Position numbers and translations under genes: made by a program
Part shown: one piece after another, positions 50,551 to 59,992 of the stretch
Layout: every line of letters starts with the position of its first letter
How positions within the stretch are numbered: position 1 is the stretch's first letter
The notes under the pieces: model-generated
Database searches by the model: none
What the model was told of the DNA's origin: nothing
The model's input: only the letters and a program-made list of their open reading frames with translations
NCBI GenBank assembly: GCA_049299095.1
Contig: JBAQWV010000041.1
Coordinates: 124,001-188,000 of the forward strand
Reading direction: 5' to 3'
From: JAAEKA01 sp049299095
GTDB taxonomy: Bacteria; Chloroflexota; Anaerolineae; JAAEKA01
DNA length: 64,000 nucleotides

Positions 50551-52206
50551 ATGTCGCAAGCTATGCCCGCTGCCAGTCGTCCTACCCGCCGCCAATGGCT
50601 GACCCTGCTCGTACTTAGCCTGGGCCTGGCCATTGTCATCATTGACAGCACCATCGTCAACGTAGCCATTCCCTCAATCCGCAAGGAATTCAACGCCACC
50701 TTGCAGCAACTGGAATGGGTCAACTCCATCTACGCGCTGATCTATGCCGCGCTGATCGTCACCTGGGGGCGCATCGGCGACCAGATCGGGCGCAAGCGTA
50801 TCTTTATTGCCGGTGTGGTCGTCTTCGTGATCGGCTCGCTGGTAGCTGGCGCGGCCAGCAGCATCAATATGCTGATTTTGGCCCGTGTCATTCAGGGTCT
50901 GGGTGCAGGCATGACCTCGCCCTCAACGCTGTCCATCGTCTCTGCCACCTTCACCGGCCGCGCGCGCGGCATCGCTTTTGGCGTGTGGGGCGCGGTGGCG
51001 GGAGCCTCGGCCGCGCTTGGTCCACTGCTCGGCGGCTGGCTGACCACCAACGCCAGTTGGCGTTGGGGCTTCTACATCAACCTGCCGATTGGCCTGATCG
51101 CCATCATCGGTTCGATCCTGCTGATTCAGGAATCGCGCGACAGCGGGCACAAGCTGTCCTTCGACATTCCCGGTATCTTGCTGACCGGCTTTGGTATCGG
51201 CGCCATGGTCTTTGGCTTGATCGAAGGCCAGACCTATGGCTGGCTTAAACCCAAGCAGCCATTCAGCATCGGTTCCTGGACCTGGCCGTATGAAAACGTC
51301 TCCATCACCTTCGTCAGCATGGTCATCAGCATCATCTTGCTGGCTCTCTTCGTCTGGTGGGAATTGCGGATGCAGCGCCGCGGCAAGGAACCGCTGTTCG
51401 ACTTCACGCTGACGCGCTTTAGCAGCTTCCGCTTTGGCCTGATCACCGTAGCAATTGTGGCGCTGGGCGAGTTTGGTATCATCTTCGTGTTGTCGTTATA
51501 CTTGCAGGGCGTGCTGGGCTTGAGTGCGTTCCAAACGGGCCTGCTCTTCCTGCCCTTCGCGCTGGCAACGCTGTTCACTGCCCCCAGCGCGGGCATTCTG
51601 TCTTCACGCTTCGGTGCCAAGTGGGTCGTGACCACGGGCATGTTGCTGGAAGCTGCTGCGATCTTCGCGCTGTATCTGGTGCTGCGGGTAGACACGCCGA
51701 TCCCGCTGATCATTGCCGTGCTGGTGCTGTACGGCGTCGGGGTCGGGCTGGCAATTGCACAATTGACCAGCGTGGTGCTGAGCGAAGTGCCGCCACAGCG
51801 GCTGGGGGCTGGCTCCGGCGCGAACAACACCATCCGTCAGGTCGGCGCGGCCATTGGTGTGGCGATCATTGGCGCGGTGCTGACCACCGGCATCGGCAAC
51901 TCGGCCCGCACACAACTGGACGCCAACCAGGCCATCCCAGATTTCGTCAAAACGGCCATTGTGCAACAGTTGGAAGAAGGCGCAGGCATGAGCGAAGGCA
52001 GCAGCGCCAGCATTGAAGGCATGCCCGCGGGCGCAGAAAATACGCCGGCTGGTCAAGCTATCGTGCAAGTCATCAAACAATCGTTCGTGGACGGTGCACG
52101 CAGCGCGGCGTTGATTGCCAGTATCTTTGTGTTGCTGGGCGCCCTCAGCTCGTTGCTCATTCCCAACACCAAGATGCAAACCATGCAAGAAGTGGCTGGG
52201 CATTAG
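50551..52206 (+). CDS. MFS multidrug exporter, DHA2 (EmrB/QacA) family
   Basis: A 551-residue membrane transporter with about 14 helices. Motif D1 'DSTIVNVAIPSIRKEFNA' is in helix 1 and motif A 'GRIGDQIGRKRIF' in the first loop. A long extracytoplasmic loop near the C-terminus (about 450-515) is larger than in its paralogue at 15863. The start ATG is preceded by AGGAAGGA. It is in an operon with the TetR gene and the universal stress gene and likely confers drug efflux. Confidence 0.94.
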   Translation: MSQAMPAASRPTRRQWLTLLVLSLGLAIVIIDSTIVNVAIPSIRKEFNATLQQLEWVNSIYALIYAALIVTWGRIGDQIGRKRIFIAGVVVFVIGSLVAGAASSINMLILARVIQGLGAGMTSPSTLSIVSATFTGRARGIAFGVWGAVAGASAALGPLLGGWLTTNASWRWGFYINLPIGLIAIIGSILLIQESRDSGHKLSFDIPGILLTGFGIGAMVFGLIEGQTYGWLKPKQPFSIGSWTWPYENVSITFVSMVISIILLALFVWWELRMQRRGKEPLFDFTLTRFSSFRFGLITVAIVALGEFGIIFVLSLYLQGVLGLSAFQTGLLFLPFALATLFTAPSAGILSSRFGAKWVVTTGMLLEAAAIFALYLVLRVDTPIPLIIAVLVLYGVGVGLAIAQLTSVVLSEVPPQRLGAGSGANNTIRQVGAAIGVAIIGAVLTTGIGNSARTQLDANQAIPDFVKTAIVQQLEEGAGMSEGSSASIEGMPAGAENTPAGQAIVQVIKQSFVDGARSAALIASIFVLLGALSSLLIPNTKMQTMQEVAGH

Positions 52207-52236
52207 TTTCGCCCCTCACACCAAAGGAACTCACCC

Positions 52237-52680
52237 ATGTACGCAAGAATCGTTGTCCCGCTGGATGGCTCGCCGCTGGCCGAGCAGGTGCTGCCGCATG
52301 TGCAGGGGCTGGCCCGTTGCCTGGGCAGCCAGATCATCCTGTTGCAAGTATTAACCCACAAAACCTATGACTATCTGCTGGACGACGCGGCGCTGTCGGA
52401 ATCGCTGCGTTCCTCTGAACAAACGTTGGCGACTGATTACATCACCCCGCTGGTGCGCAAGCTGGAAGCAGAAGGGTACTCGGTCACTGCCGACGTGACA
52501 ACCGCCACTGGCGCGGTAGCAGATGCCATCGTCGAGTTCACGCGGCGCGTGGATGGCAGCCTGATCGCCATGTCTACGCATGGACGCACCGGCCCGGCGC
52601 GCTGGGTGTTGGGCAGTGTGGCCGACCGCGTCGTGCGCGCCGCGGGCATCCCAGTGTTATTGATCCACCCCCGCGACTGA
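52237..52680 (+). CDS. Universal stress protein, UspA family
   Basis: A 147-residue single-domain protein with the N-terminal 'IVVPLDGSPLAEQVLPHVQ' and the ATP-binding end 'STHGRTGPARWVLGSVADRV', close to the G-2x-G-9x-G(S/T) pattern. It is probably cytoplasmic and ATP-binding. It comes 30 bases after the exporter gene, and a strong terminator follows, so it closes the TetR operon. Confidence 0.93.
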   Translation: MYARIVVPLDGSPLAEQVLPHVQGLARCLGSQIILLQVLTHKTYDYLLDDAALSESLRSSEQTLATDYITPLVRKLEAEGYSVTADVTTATGAVADAIVEFTRRVDGSLIAMSTHGRTGPARWVLGSVADRVVRAAGIPVLLIHPRD

Positions 52681-52699
52681 TTCGCCGCGGTGCAGCACC

Positions 52700-52731
52700 A
52701 AAAAGTCCCCGGTTCAGGCCGGGGACTTTTT
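52700..52731 (+). terminator. Strong bidirectional terminator
   Basis: AAAAAGTCCCCGG (52700-52712) and its exact complement (52719-52731) form a 13-bp stem with a 6-base loop, giving a T run on both strands. It separates the convergent Usp and GT-C genes. Confidence 0.92.
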
Positions 52732-52750
52732 GGTTTGCATCGCACGGCTG

Positions 52751-54910
52751 TTACGGCGACCAAACAGTCAACTCAATGAAATCGCTGCCCTGTGGCGTCA
52801 GCAGCCGTTGACCGGAAGCAGGATCGTATAGCCCGGCGATCATGCGCACCGGCGGCCAGGCTGCACCGTTGGGCGCAGCCAAAGCCAGGCGTTCTTCAAT
52901 CACCTGCCCGGCTTGCCAGTTGGTAGTTGGGGCGAAGCCGCCCAGCGGAACACTGTCCCAGCCCGCTAGCAGGCTGCCGGATTGCGCATCCAGCGCCTGC
53001 ACGAAGGTGTGCAGATCGGCTGCGACCGGCTGTTGAGCGTGCCATCGCAGGGTGATCAGGAGAAGGGGCGCGTCGGCCGGGGCAGCGGCCAGCGACCAGC
53101 TTTCCAGCACGATTTCGCCATCCAGCCGCGCGGCCGGTTGCCCCTCGACACTGACCGGCTGCGGCGCGGCCACGCTGGTCAGCCGGAAGCCGTCTTCGAG
53201 CCATTCCGAGCCAAGCAAGTAGCCGCGCTGCAACAAAGCCAGCTCGGTGGTACTGGCAGGATCGCCGGGGCCAACCCCCTCGGTCAAGAGGGCCAGCCGC
53301 GGGTAGGCTTGCAGCAAGCTGTCCACGCGCTGCGTACTCGGACCCTCTTCCCCTGCGGGCAGGCGGTACAGCCCATAAAACGGTGTGCGCGCGTCGGCAG
53401 CATTCAAAAACGAAGTGAGCTGGTCAAGGGGCTTTTGATACAGGGCCGGGTTGAGCAGCAAAGCTGGCATTGGCTCGGCGGCTTGCACGCGTGTGAGCGC
53501 GGACGTGTACGCGGGGGCCGCGGGGTAGCCGAACTGTGTCAGCCCCAGCCAGCGCAATAAAATCACGGAAGCGCCGATTATGATCAGGGTGGTTGCAGTC
53601 ACCACGCCCCGCCGGGGCCGCCACAATGCGATAGCCGCCAGCACGATGCAGCCCGCGGCCAACAAGAGGCCTTGCGCCTGGCCGTGCAGCCAGGCAATGT
53701 CGAGCCAGGCGCGCTGCGGCGTCAACGTCCACAGCGGGTAGCGCTGCCCCAACGTCTGCGTTTCTGGCAATGAATTCCAGACCACACCGGGCAACTGGAT
53801 GATGAAGCCGGCTACTGCCAGCCCCAGCAGCGTCCAGCGTTGCCAACCGCGGCCAGCCGTTGCCCGCTCCACAGCAGGCAACAGCAACAAGAGCAGGATC
53901 GGTAGCACAGGCAACACATAGCGCGGCCCCCACACCGGGCCACCCCAAAACACCGGCCATTTGGCGTACAGCAAAATGGTGACCACGGCGATGGCGGCCA
54001 GTCGCCAGCCCAACGCGCCATGACGCTTGACAAAGGCTGGAAACGCCCCAAAAAGCGCCAGTAGCGGCGGCGCAAACAGAAAAATGCTGCGATCCGGGCT
54101 GACGAGAAAGCCGACGATGCCCGCCAGCAGTGAACCGTTAAAGGTTTCGTAATAGCCGAACTGCAAAGGATCGCCAAAACGCCACCAGTTGAAGCAGAGC
54201 AATAATACCCCTGTGATGCCAATGGGCAAGGCAAACCAGATCAACCGGCGGGTCAGCATGGCTGGCTGGCGCTGCCAGAGCAACCAGGCAAAGAAGGGGG
54301 TGAGCAGAATGGACGCGGGGCGAATGGCGATGGTGGCTGCCATGGCCAGCCCGGCCAGCAGCGCGCGGCGGTCGCTGACACGGTCGGCCACGCTCCAGAC
54401 GAGGATGACCCAGCCCAGCGCCACCAATGGCTCGCTGAACATCGTCTTGGCGTAAACCCAGGCGTAGGTACACAGGCCGAACAGCAAGGCAAGTATCGTT
54501 GCCGTGCGCTGGGAATAGCCTAGGCGCGCGGCGGTCAATACCAAGAAATAGCCTGTCAGTGCGGTGGCAAGGGCGTTGAGCAACATGGCGGTGCTGGCCA
54601 GCCCAGCACCCGGGATGAGACGGGCAACGGCAACCAGTATCGCCACCAGCGCAGAATGGCCGATGCCATACTTGGAATACAGCTCGCCATCCACCCCCAC
54701 CCGCGCCTGCGCATCGAAGGGTGATCCCCAAAACAGCGTGCTTTCGTCCACGCGGGCGTGATAGACAAGGTTGCGGCTGACAGCAAATACGGCTTGCTCG
54801 TCAATGGAATGGAACGCGCCGCTGACGGTCAGCCAGTAGACCGCGAAGAGCAGCAGCGCGGCCGCGGCAGCCTGCCATTTGACACGGGAAGAGGGGATTG
54901 TAGTTTGCAT
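52751..54910 (-). CDS. GT-C family membrane glycosyltransferase (dolichyl/undecaprenyl-phosphate-sugar type)
   Basis: A 719-residue membrane protein with about 11-12 helices in the first 490 residues and a soluble C-terminal portion. The first extracytoplasmic loop has acidic 'FHSIDEQAVFAVSRN', as in the ArnT/PMT-like catalytic loop, and 'DGELYSKYGIGHS' further on. Such enzymes transfer sugars from a polyprenyl phosphate. The C-terminus, from about residue 575, resembles the beta-rich module of the neighbouring GT-C proteins ('WQAGQVIEERLALAAP', 'AGLYDPASGQRL'). It points away from the other GT-C genes and is divergent from the one at 55282. Confidence 0.85.
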   Translation of the reverse strand: MQTTIPSSRVKWQAAAAALLLFAVYWLTVSGAFHSIDEQAVFAVSRNLVYHARVDESTLFWGSPFDAQARVGVDGELYSKYGIGHSALVAILVAVARLIPGAGLASTAMLLNALATALTGYFLVLTAARLGYSQRTATILALLFGLCTYAWVYAKTMFSEPLVALGWVILVWSVADRVSDRRALLAGLAMAATIAIRPASILLTPFFAWLLWQRQPAMLTRRLIWFALPIGITGVLLLCFNWWRFGDPLQFGYYETFNGSLLAGIVGFLVSPDRSIFLFAPPLLALFGAFPAFVKRHGALGWRLAAIAVVTILLYAKWPVFWGGPVWGPRYVLPVLPILLLLLLPAVERATAGRGWQRWTLLGLAVAGFIIQLPGVVWNSLPETQTLGQRYPLWTLTPQRAWLDIAWLHGQAQGLLLAAGCIVLAAIALWRPRRGVVTATTLIIIGASVILLRWLGLTQFGYPAAPAYTSALTRVQAAEPMPALLLNPALYQKPLDQLTSFLNAADARTPFYGLYRLPAGEEGPSTQRVDSLLQAYPRLALLTEGVGPGDPASTTELALLQRGYLLGSEWLEDGFRLTSVAAPQPVSVEGQPAARLDGEIVLESWSLAAAPADAPLLLITLRWHAQQPVAADLHTFVQALDAQSGSLLAGWDSVPLGGFAPTTNWQAGQVIEERLALAAPNGAAWPPVRMIAGLYDPASGQRLLTPQGSDFIELTVWSP

Positions 54911-55143
54911 AGACAGGATTCACGAAGGCCCAGCGGCGAAGGACGCCGGCAGCCAGGGTTTGCGTCGTACAAGCTCGCCCCAGGCGAGTCATAGGCTGCA
55001 CGATGTAGCACACATCAACGGTTGAACTGCTTGCAGGAAGCGCCTGGACAGAAGTTCCACTGAATGTATGGTAGCTCCAAACAGTTCGATCACAGTATAC
55101 CCGCAGTTAGCGCAGCACCAAACTAGCATTTACGAGGAGTATT

Positions 55144-55221
55144 TTGGCAACACAAGTATCAAATCCGAAGATAAACCCACTCAGGGAAAGGTTTTGGCGG
55201 CAGGTTGAAATTGGGGCATAA
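55144..55221 (+). CDS. Possible 25-residue small ORF
   Basis: The frame starts at TTG 55144, five bases after a good GAGGAG site, and codes for MATQVSNPKINPLRERFWRQ plus five residues before TAA. It is the only coding-like unit in the 370-base gap between the divergent GT-C genes. It may be a small protein, a leader peptide or the stump of a lost gene. Apart from it I see nothing in the gap. Confidence 0.25.
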   Translation: MATQVSNPKINPLRERFWRQVEIGA

Positions 55222-55281
55222 TCGCGCAGGCACGACTGTGCGCTCACCTCATTTTGGCAAAGTGGCTAGGCCCTTCAGCTC

Positions 55282-57681
55282 ATGCAAACCCGTCCACAGT
55301 GGCTATCCTGGCTCCACCCTGCAATCTTGCTCATTCTGCTGTTGGCAGCGGCTTTGCGCTGGAACCAACCGACCTGGATCGAGTTCAAATACGACGAAGC
55401 GCACACCTTCCAGCTCAGCGCCAGCATTGCCGCCGGTCGTGCCTTCCCTCTGTTGACCGGCGGCACTTCGCTGGGCATCGAGCGTCCGGCGCTGGATGTG
55501 TACCTCAATGCCCTGACCTTGCGCTGGCTGGGACATCACCCGGAAGCGCTGGTATGGTTGCAAGGAAGCCTGGGGGTGCTTGCCACTGCGCTGACCTTCG
55601 CGCTGGGCAAGCAGCTCGGTGGGCCAGCGGTTGGCCTGTGGGCGGCGCTGTTCATGGCTGCCAATCCCTGGCTGGTTCAGTTCGACCGTAAACTGTGGGC
55701 GCACATTCAGGTCGCGTTGAGCGTGGCGCTGCTCTGGCTGGCCTGGCAAGTGGTGACTCGACGCAACAATCGCGCCATCATTGGCTTTTGCGTCACAGCG
55801 GCTTTGCAACTGCTCACGCATGTGCTGGCATGGCTGCAACTGCTAAGCTGGCTGGCCGCGGTGGCGGTGGCTCCCAAACGCTGGAGGCGCAAGGAAACGC
55901 TGATCGGTCTCGGTCTGGCGTTGTTGTTGCTATTACCGTATGCCGCAGCGCTGCTCAGCCAGCCCGGAGAGGCAGCGCTGGCAAGCGATCCTGCTCCGGT
56001 GCTGTCCGGCAACGTCGCCTGGCGGCTGGGCGCTGGCTGGGGACAACTGCGGCAACTGACTGGCGGCTCAGGGATCGCCAGTCTCGTGGGAGTGCGCGCC
56101 ACCGGCTGGTATGCCGCAGCGGATACGCTGGCTTGGCTGGTGCTGGGGTTGGTGGTGCTGGGGATCGTGCGCCTAATAAATTTAGCCTGGCACGCACCCG
56201 AACAAACGCGGCGCGGCGCACGGCTGATACTCGCCTGGGGGATCGGTCCGCTGTTGGCACTTAGCATAGGCGCGCCGGTCTATTTGCAATACTGGACAGT
56301 TCTGTTGCCCTTGCCGGCGCTGTTTTTCGCGGTTGGCATGGGCGTGGTTATGAACTGGTTGGCCCGCAGGCGTTTTCCCGGCGAATGGGTTGGTGTTGGT
56401 CTGGCTGCGCTGAGCGCGCTGGCCTGGGTGGGCAGTTACAACACCATGTTGACCGCGGCGGCCAGCGGATCGGGCGACAATGGCTTTGGCGTGCCGCTAG
56501 CGCGCTGGCAAGCTGCGACCGAAGCCGCACACAGTCGGGCCAGACAGCTCGGGCTGACATCGGTGCAGGTGGCGCTGCCGGGCATGGATCCGCGCTACGA
56601 GGACAGCCCCGCCGTGGTGGCCGCACTGTTCGACGAACAAATCACCGCCCGTTTCGTCAAACCATCTTCTTCGTTTGCACTGGTTGACCAACGTTACGAA
56701 TTGGAACCGATTGTGCGGGCACTGGTGGTTGAACATCTGCCCTGGCCCTATCAGACCTATCCTTCCTTTCCCGACGCGATGCAACTGGCAGCCACCGAGC
56801 CAACCTTGGTGCTGTGGGCAGTGGACAGGCCGGACATTGAGCCGTTTTTACAGAACAACGGCGAATTGCAGTGGGAAGGAGCCTGGGCAGCCAGCGATCC
56901 GCCCGTGCGCCTGTACGAGCTGCCTGCCCGGCAGACGCTGTGGCAGAAGCTGGCACAGGCCACTGAAGCCTTCGCGGCGGGCTATGCACCTGCTCAGGTG
57001 CGCGTGGCCACCAACGGCGACCGATCCGAATTGCCCGCCGAACTACCGGCTGCCCTGCCGCCTGTTCTGTTGCCAGCGGATGCGGCAGACCGAGCTGGCG
57101 CGGTCAGGCAGGTCGCCGATTTCGTCGCAGCGGGTGTGCGCCGCGTGGTCTTCGTGGATCAACCGTCTGGCTGGTGGGACAACGATACTTTGGCGCGCAC
57201 GGCACTGGCTGGTGCGTACACGCCCGTGCTGGAAACCACGGTTGGCGTGTGGCCGGTGGTGATTTACGAGCGTGTGCCTGCACCGCTGCCAGCCATGAAC
57301 GTGCTTTTTACAGACCCGACAGCGGCTGATTTAGAACTATACCTGGCAGGCACGACACTGACCGCCACCGAAACTGCTCCAGGGGGGGTGGTTGGCGTAT
57401 ATCTTGCCTGGGCACAGCCAGTGACACCCCTGCCAGATGATTTAAAACTATCTCTTCAGCTTTTGGATGCCTCCGGCGCTTTGGCGGCTCAGGTAGACCA
57501 GCCCTTTGCGATGGGTGGTGAGGCTGGCGCGCAAAGCTATGGCCTGCTGTTGCCCGCGACCCTGCCTGCCGGTGACTATCGAATGGTGTTAGCGTTGTAC
57601 CACGGCAAGAGTGGGCAGCGATTGCAGGCAACGCCTGATAACGCCGACCATATTATCCTGGGCACAGTACACATTGCTTGA
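55282..57681 (+). CDS. GT-C family membrane glycosyltransferase
   Basis: A 799-residue membrane protein. The first extracytoplasmic loop has the acidic motif 'EFKYDEAHTFQLSA' as in other GT-C enzymes of the PMT/ArnT type; about 9-11 helices follow to residue 390. The remainder is a long soluble segment with the beta-rich C-terminal module (about 675-799, 'LAWAQPVTPLPDDLKLSLQ', 'LPAGDYRMVLALYHGKSGQRL'). The ATG at 55282 fits the first helix; there is no strong ribosome binding site. The donor and acceptor sugars are unknown. Confidence 0.85.
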   Translation: MQTRPQWLSWLHPAILLILLLAAALRWNQPTWIEFKYDEAHTFQLSASIAAGRAFPLLTGGTSLGIERPALDVYLNALTLRWLGHHPEALVWLQGSLGVLATALTFALGKQLGGPAVGLWAALFMAANPWLVQFDRKLWAHIQVALSVALLWLAWQVVTRRNNRAIIGFCVTAALQLLTHVLAWLQLLSWLAAVAVAPKRWRRKETLIGLGLALLLLLPYAAALLSQPGEAALASDPAPVLSGNVAWRLGAGWGQLRQLTGGSGIASLVGVRATGWYAAADTLAWLVLGLVVLGIVRLINLAWHAPEQTRRGARLILAWGIGPLLALSIGAPVYLQYWTVLLPLPALFFAVGMGVVMNWLARRRFPGEWVGVGLAALSALAWVGSYNTMLTAAASGSGDNGFGVPLARWQAATEAAHSRARQLGLTSVQVALPGMDPRYEDSPAVVAALFDEQITARFVKPSSSFALVDQRYELEPIVRALVVEHLPWPYQTYPSFPDAMQLAATEPTLVLWAVDRPDIEPFLQNNGELQWEGAWAASDPPVRLYELPARQTLWQKLAQATEAFAAGYAPAQVRVATNGDRSELPAELPAALPPVLLPADAADRAGAVRQVADFVAAGVRRVVFVDQPSGWWDNDTLARTALAGAYTPVLETTVGVWPVVIYERVPAPLPAMNVLFTDPTAADLELYLAGTTLTATETAPGGVVGVYLAWAQPVTPLPDDLKLSLQLLDASGALAAQVDQPFAMGGEAGAQSYGLLLPATLPAGDYRMVLALYHGKSGQRLQATPDNADHIILGTVHIA

Positions 57682-57693
57682 GCAGATGGAGCG

Positions 57694-59955
57694 ATGCACT
57701 TGTTTTCCCAAAACCATTTGTATTTCAGTCCTTCAGCCAGGGCGATTCTGCTAATTTTTGTCGTGTTGGCAAGTATCTACAGCATAGTCAATCCGATTAT
57801 GGAATCGCCCGATGAAGAATATCATGTACCGGTGCTGATCCACATCGCCAATACCGGCACATTGCCGGTACAAAAGCCGGGCTTAAATACATTGTGGGAG
57901 CAGGAAGGAAGTCAACCGCCGTTGTATTATTTGGTCAGCGCGATTTTAATCAAGCTGATTGACACCACTGATCTGGCGCAGGTCAGATTCATGAATCCCC
58001 ATGCCACCGTAGGTCAGCCTGAACTACCCTTCGGCAAAAACAAGATAATTCACTCGGCTGAAGCATTTCCCTGGCGCGGCAGTGTGCTGGCTATTCACCT
58101 TGTGCGCTTTTTTTCGATTACTCTCGCGGCAGGAACCTTGTTGTTTACCTACTTGCTGGCAAATAGTTTATTCCCCAAGCAGCCTTATATCGCCACCGGC
58201 AGCATGGCTTTGACCGCGTTCAATCCCATGTTCTTGTTTATCAGCGCATCCGTGAACAACGATAATTTAACGATTTTTCTTTCTTCGTTGGTGATGCTTG
58301 TGCTGGTGCGCATGATCTTAAGAAAAAGCTATTCCAGCAAGCTGCTGCTGGCATTGGCTGTACTGATTGGTTTGGCCTGCCTGACGAAGTTAAGCGGTTT
58401 GGTACTCTTGCCTTTGAGCATTTTAACACTCAGTTATGTACGTCTTGATGCAAAGAACTGGCGTTTATCCAGAATCTGGCAAGGCTTGCTGGCAGACATC
58501 GCCTTTCTGGCTGCTGTCGCCGCTGGGCTGGCAGCCTGGTGGTACGTGCGTAACTGGCAGCTATACGGCGAGTTGACCGGCCTGGCTACCATGGTTCAGA
58601 TCGTCAGCCCACGCGCCGAAACTCCAACTGCCGGCCAACTTGTTGCCGAATTCCAGGGATTTCGCATGAGCTACTGGGGATTGTTCGGCTCGTTTATGAT
58701 TTTGATGCAGCCGGTCTGGCTCTACAAAGTCATGGATGCCTTTACGATCATTTGTGCGCTGGGGATCATCCTGAGGGGATTTCGTACACAAAGAAGCGCC
58801 GCAACCCCCACGCGCGTCGCTATACTCTTGCTTGCATTGTGGGTGCTGATAACGTTTCTTGCGCTGATACGCTGGACAAGCACAACTATGGCGTCGCAGG
58901 GAAGACTCATGTTTCCCACAATAGCAGCTTTGTCACTGTTCATGGTGATGGGATTCCTGGCGTGGGTTCCCGAACGCATCCGGAATCACGTAGTGCGGAG
59001 CGGAGCGACGCTATGGCTTTTGTTGGCTGTGCTGGCTCCATTTCTATTCATCACTCCTGCCTACGCGCGCCCGCAGCCCGTTGTCGCACAGATGCCAGCG
59101 ACCGCGCAGCGGCTTGATTATCGTTTTGCTGATATAGCCACATTAATTGGCTTCGAACTCGACAAAAATCAGGTAGCCCCCGGCGACTACCTTGTCGTCA
59201 CTTTGTATTGGCAGGTCAACAAACGCACAGATACACCTTTGAGCGTTTTTGTCCATGTCAACAGCCTGGAAACCACCCTGCCGTTCGCACAGACTGACTT
59301 ATACCCGGTAGATGGCAGCTATCCAACTACCTGGTGGCAACCAGGGGAGATTGTCAAAGATCGTATTTTGGTACCCATAAGCGCCGATACACCTGGGCCA
59401 ATTCCGGCATGGGTATCGGCTGGCTTATATCAATTGGAGACAGCTACGAACTTGCCGGTATACAATACTCAAGGTGACGAGATTTTCCCCCTGCTGACCA
59501 AAATCCAGATAACGCAGCAATCACGCACGCTCCAGCCAGCACATCCGAATAATCTCAACTTTAATAATCTGGTACAGTTTATTGGCTACGACCAGGAAAG
59601 CCCGTTATCGCCTGGAGCGACTGGTAACCTGGAAATCTCCCTGTATTGGCAAGTTGATGCCGTGCCTCAGAAAGACTATAAGGTTTTTCTCCACGTAATC
59701 GGCCCTGATAACCGTCTCGTTGCCCAGGTGGATGAACTTCCCACCAAGGGCTTTTATTCACCGGTGCAATGGCAACCCGGCGAAATCATCAAGGACACCC
59801 ACCGCATCGAGCTTCTCTCTTCATTGCCTGCGGGAAGCTATCAGGTCATGCTTGGCCTGTATGATCCGAGCGATGGTGTACGATTGGATATCCTTGACCA
59901 AAATCAACAGCCCGTGGGTAACAGCGCAGTCGTAGCAACCTTCGAGCAACCTTAG
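57694..59955 (+). CDS. GT-C/DUF2142-like membrane glycosyltransferase with two C-terminal modules
   Basis: A 753-residue membrane protein beginning 12 bases after the previous gene. It has 'NPIMESPDEEYHVPVLIHIAN' in the first loop, with acidic 'DEE', and 'EQEGSQPPLYYLVS', both typical of this group. About 11-12 helices extend to residue 455. Two copies of the C-terminal beta-rich module follow (about 480-600 and 605-750), with matching 'YWQV', 'TWWQPGEIVKDRI'/'VQWQPGEIIKDTH' and 'GLYQL'/'GLYDPSDGVRL'. Its DNA is visibly richer in A/T than its neighbours, which suggests a different origin. Confidence 0.85.
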   Translation: MHLFSQNHLYFSPSARAILLIFVVLASIYSIVNPIMESPDEEYHVPVLIHIANTGTLPVQKPGLNTLWEQEGSQPPLYYLVSAILIKLIDTTDLAQVRFMNPHATVGQPELPFGKNKIIHSAEAFPWRGSVLAIHLVRFFSITLAAGTLLFTYLLANSLFPKQPYIATGSMALTAFNPMFLFISASVNNDNLTIFLSSLVMLVLVRMILRKSYSSKLLLALAVLIGLACLTKLSGLVLLPLSILTLSYVRLDAKNWRLSRIWQGLLADIAFLAAVAAGLAAWWYVRNWQLYGELTGLATMVQIVSPRAETPTAGQLVAEFQGFRMSYWGLFGSFMILMQPVWLYKVMDAFTIICALGIILRGFRTQRSAATPTRVAILLLALWVLITFLALIRWTSTTMASQGRLMFPTIAALSLFMVMGFLAWVPERIRNHVVRSGATLWLLLAVLAPFLFITPAYARPQPVVAQMPATAQRLDYRFADIATLIGFELDKNQVAPGDYLVVTLYWQVNKRTDTPLSVFVHVNSLETTLPFAQTDLYPVDGSYPTTWWQPGEIVKDRILVPISADTPGPIPAWVSAGLYQLETATNLPVYNTQGDEIFPLLTKIQITQQSRTLQPAHPNNLNFNNLVQFIGYDQESPLSPGATGNLEISLYWQVDAVPQKDYKVFLHVIGPDNRLVAQVDELPTKGFYSPVQWQPGEIIKDTHRIELLSSLPAGSYQVMLGLYDPSDGVRLDILDQNQQPVGNSAVVATFEQP

Positions 59956-59992
59956 TCTCACCATAGTCAATTCCCGGACACATGCATTGCGT

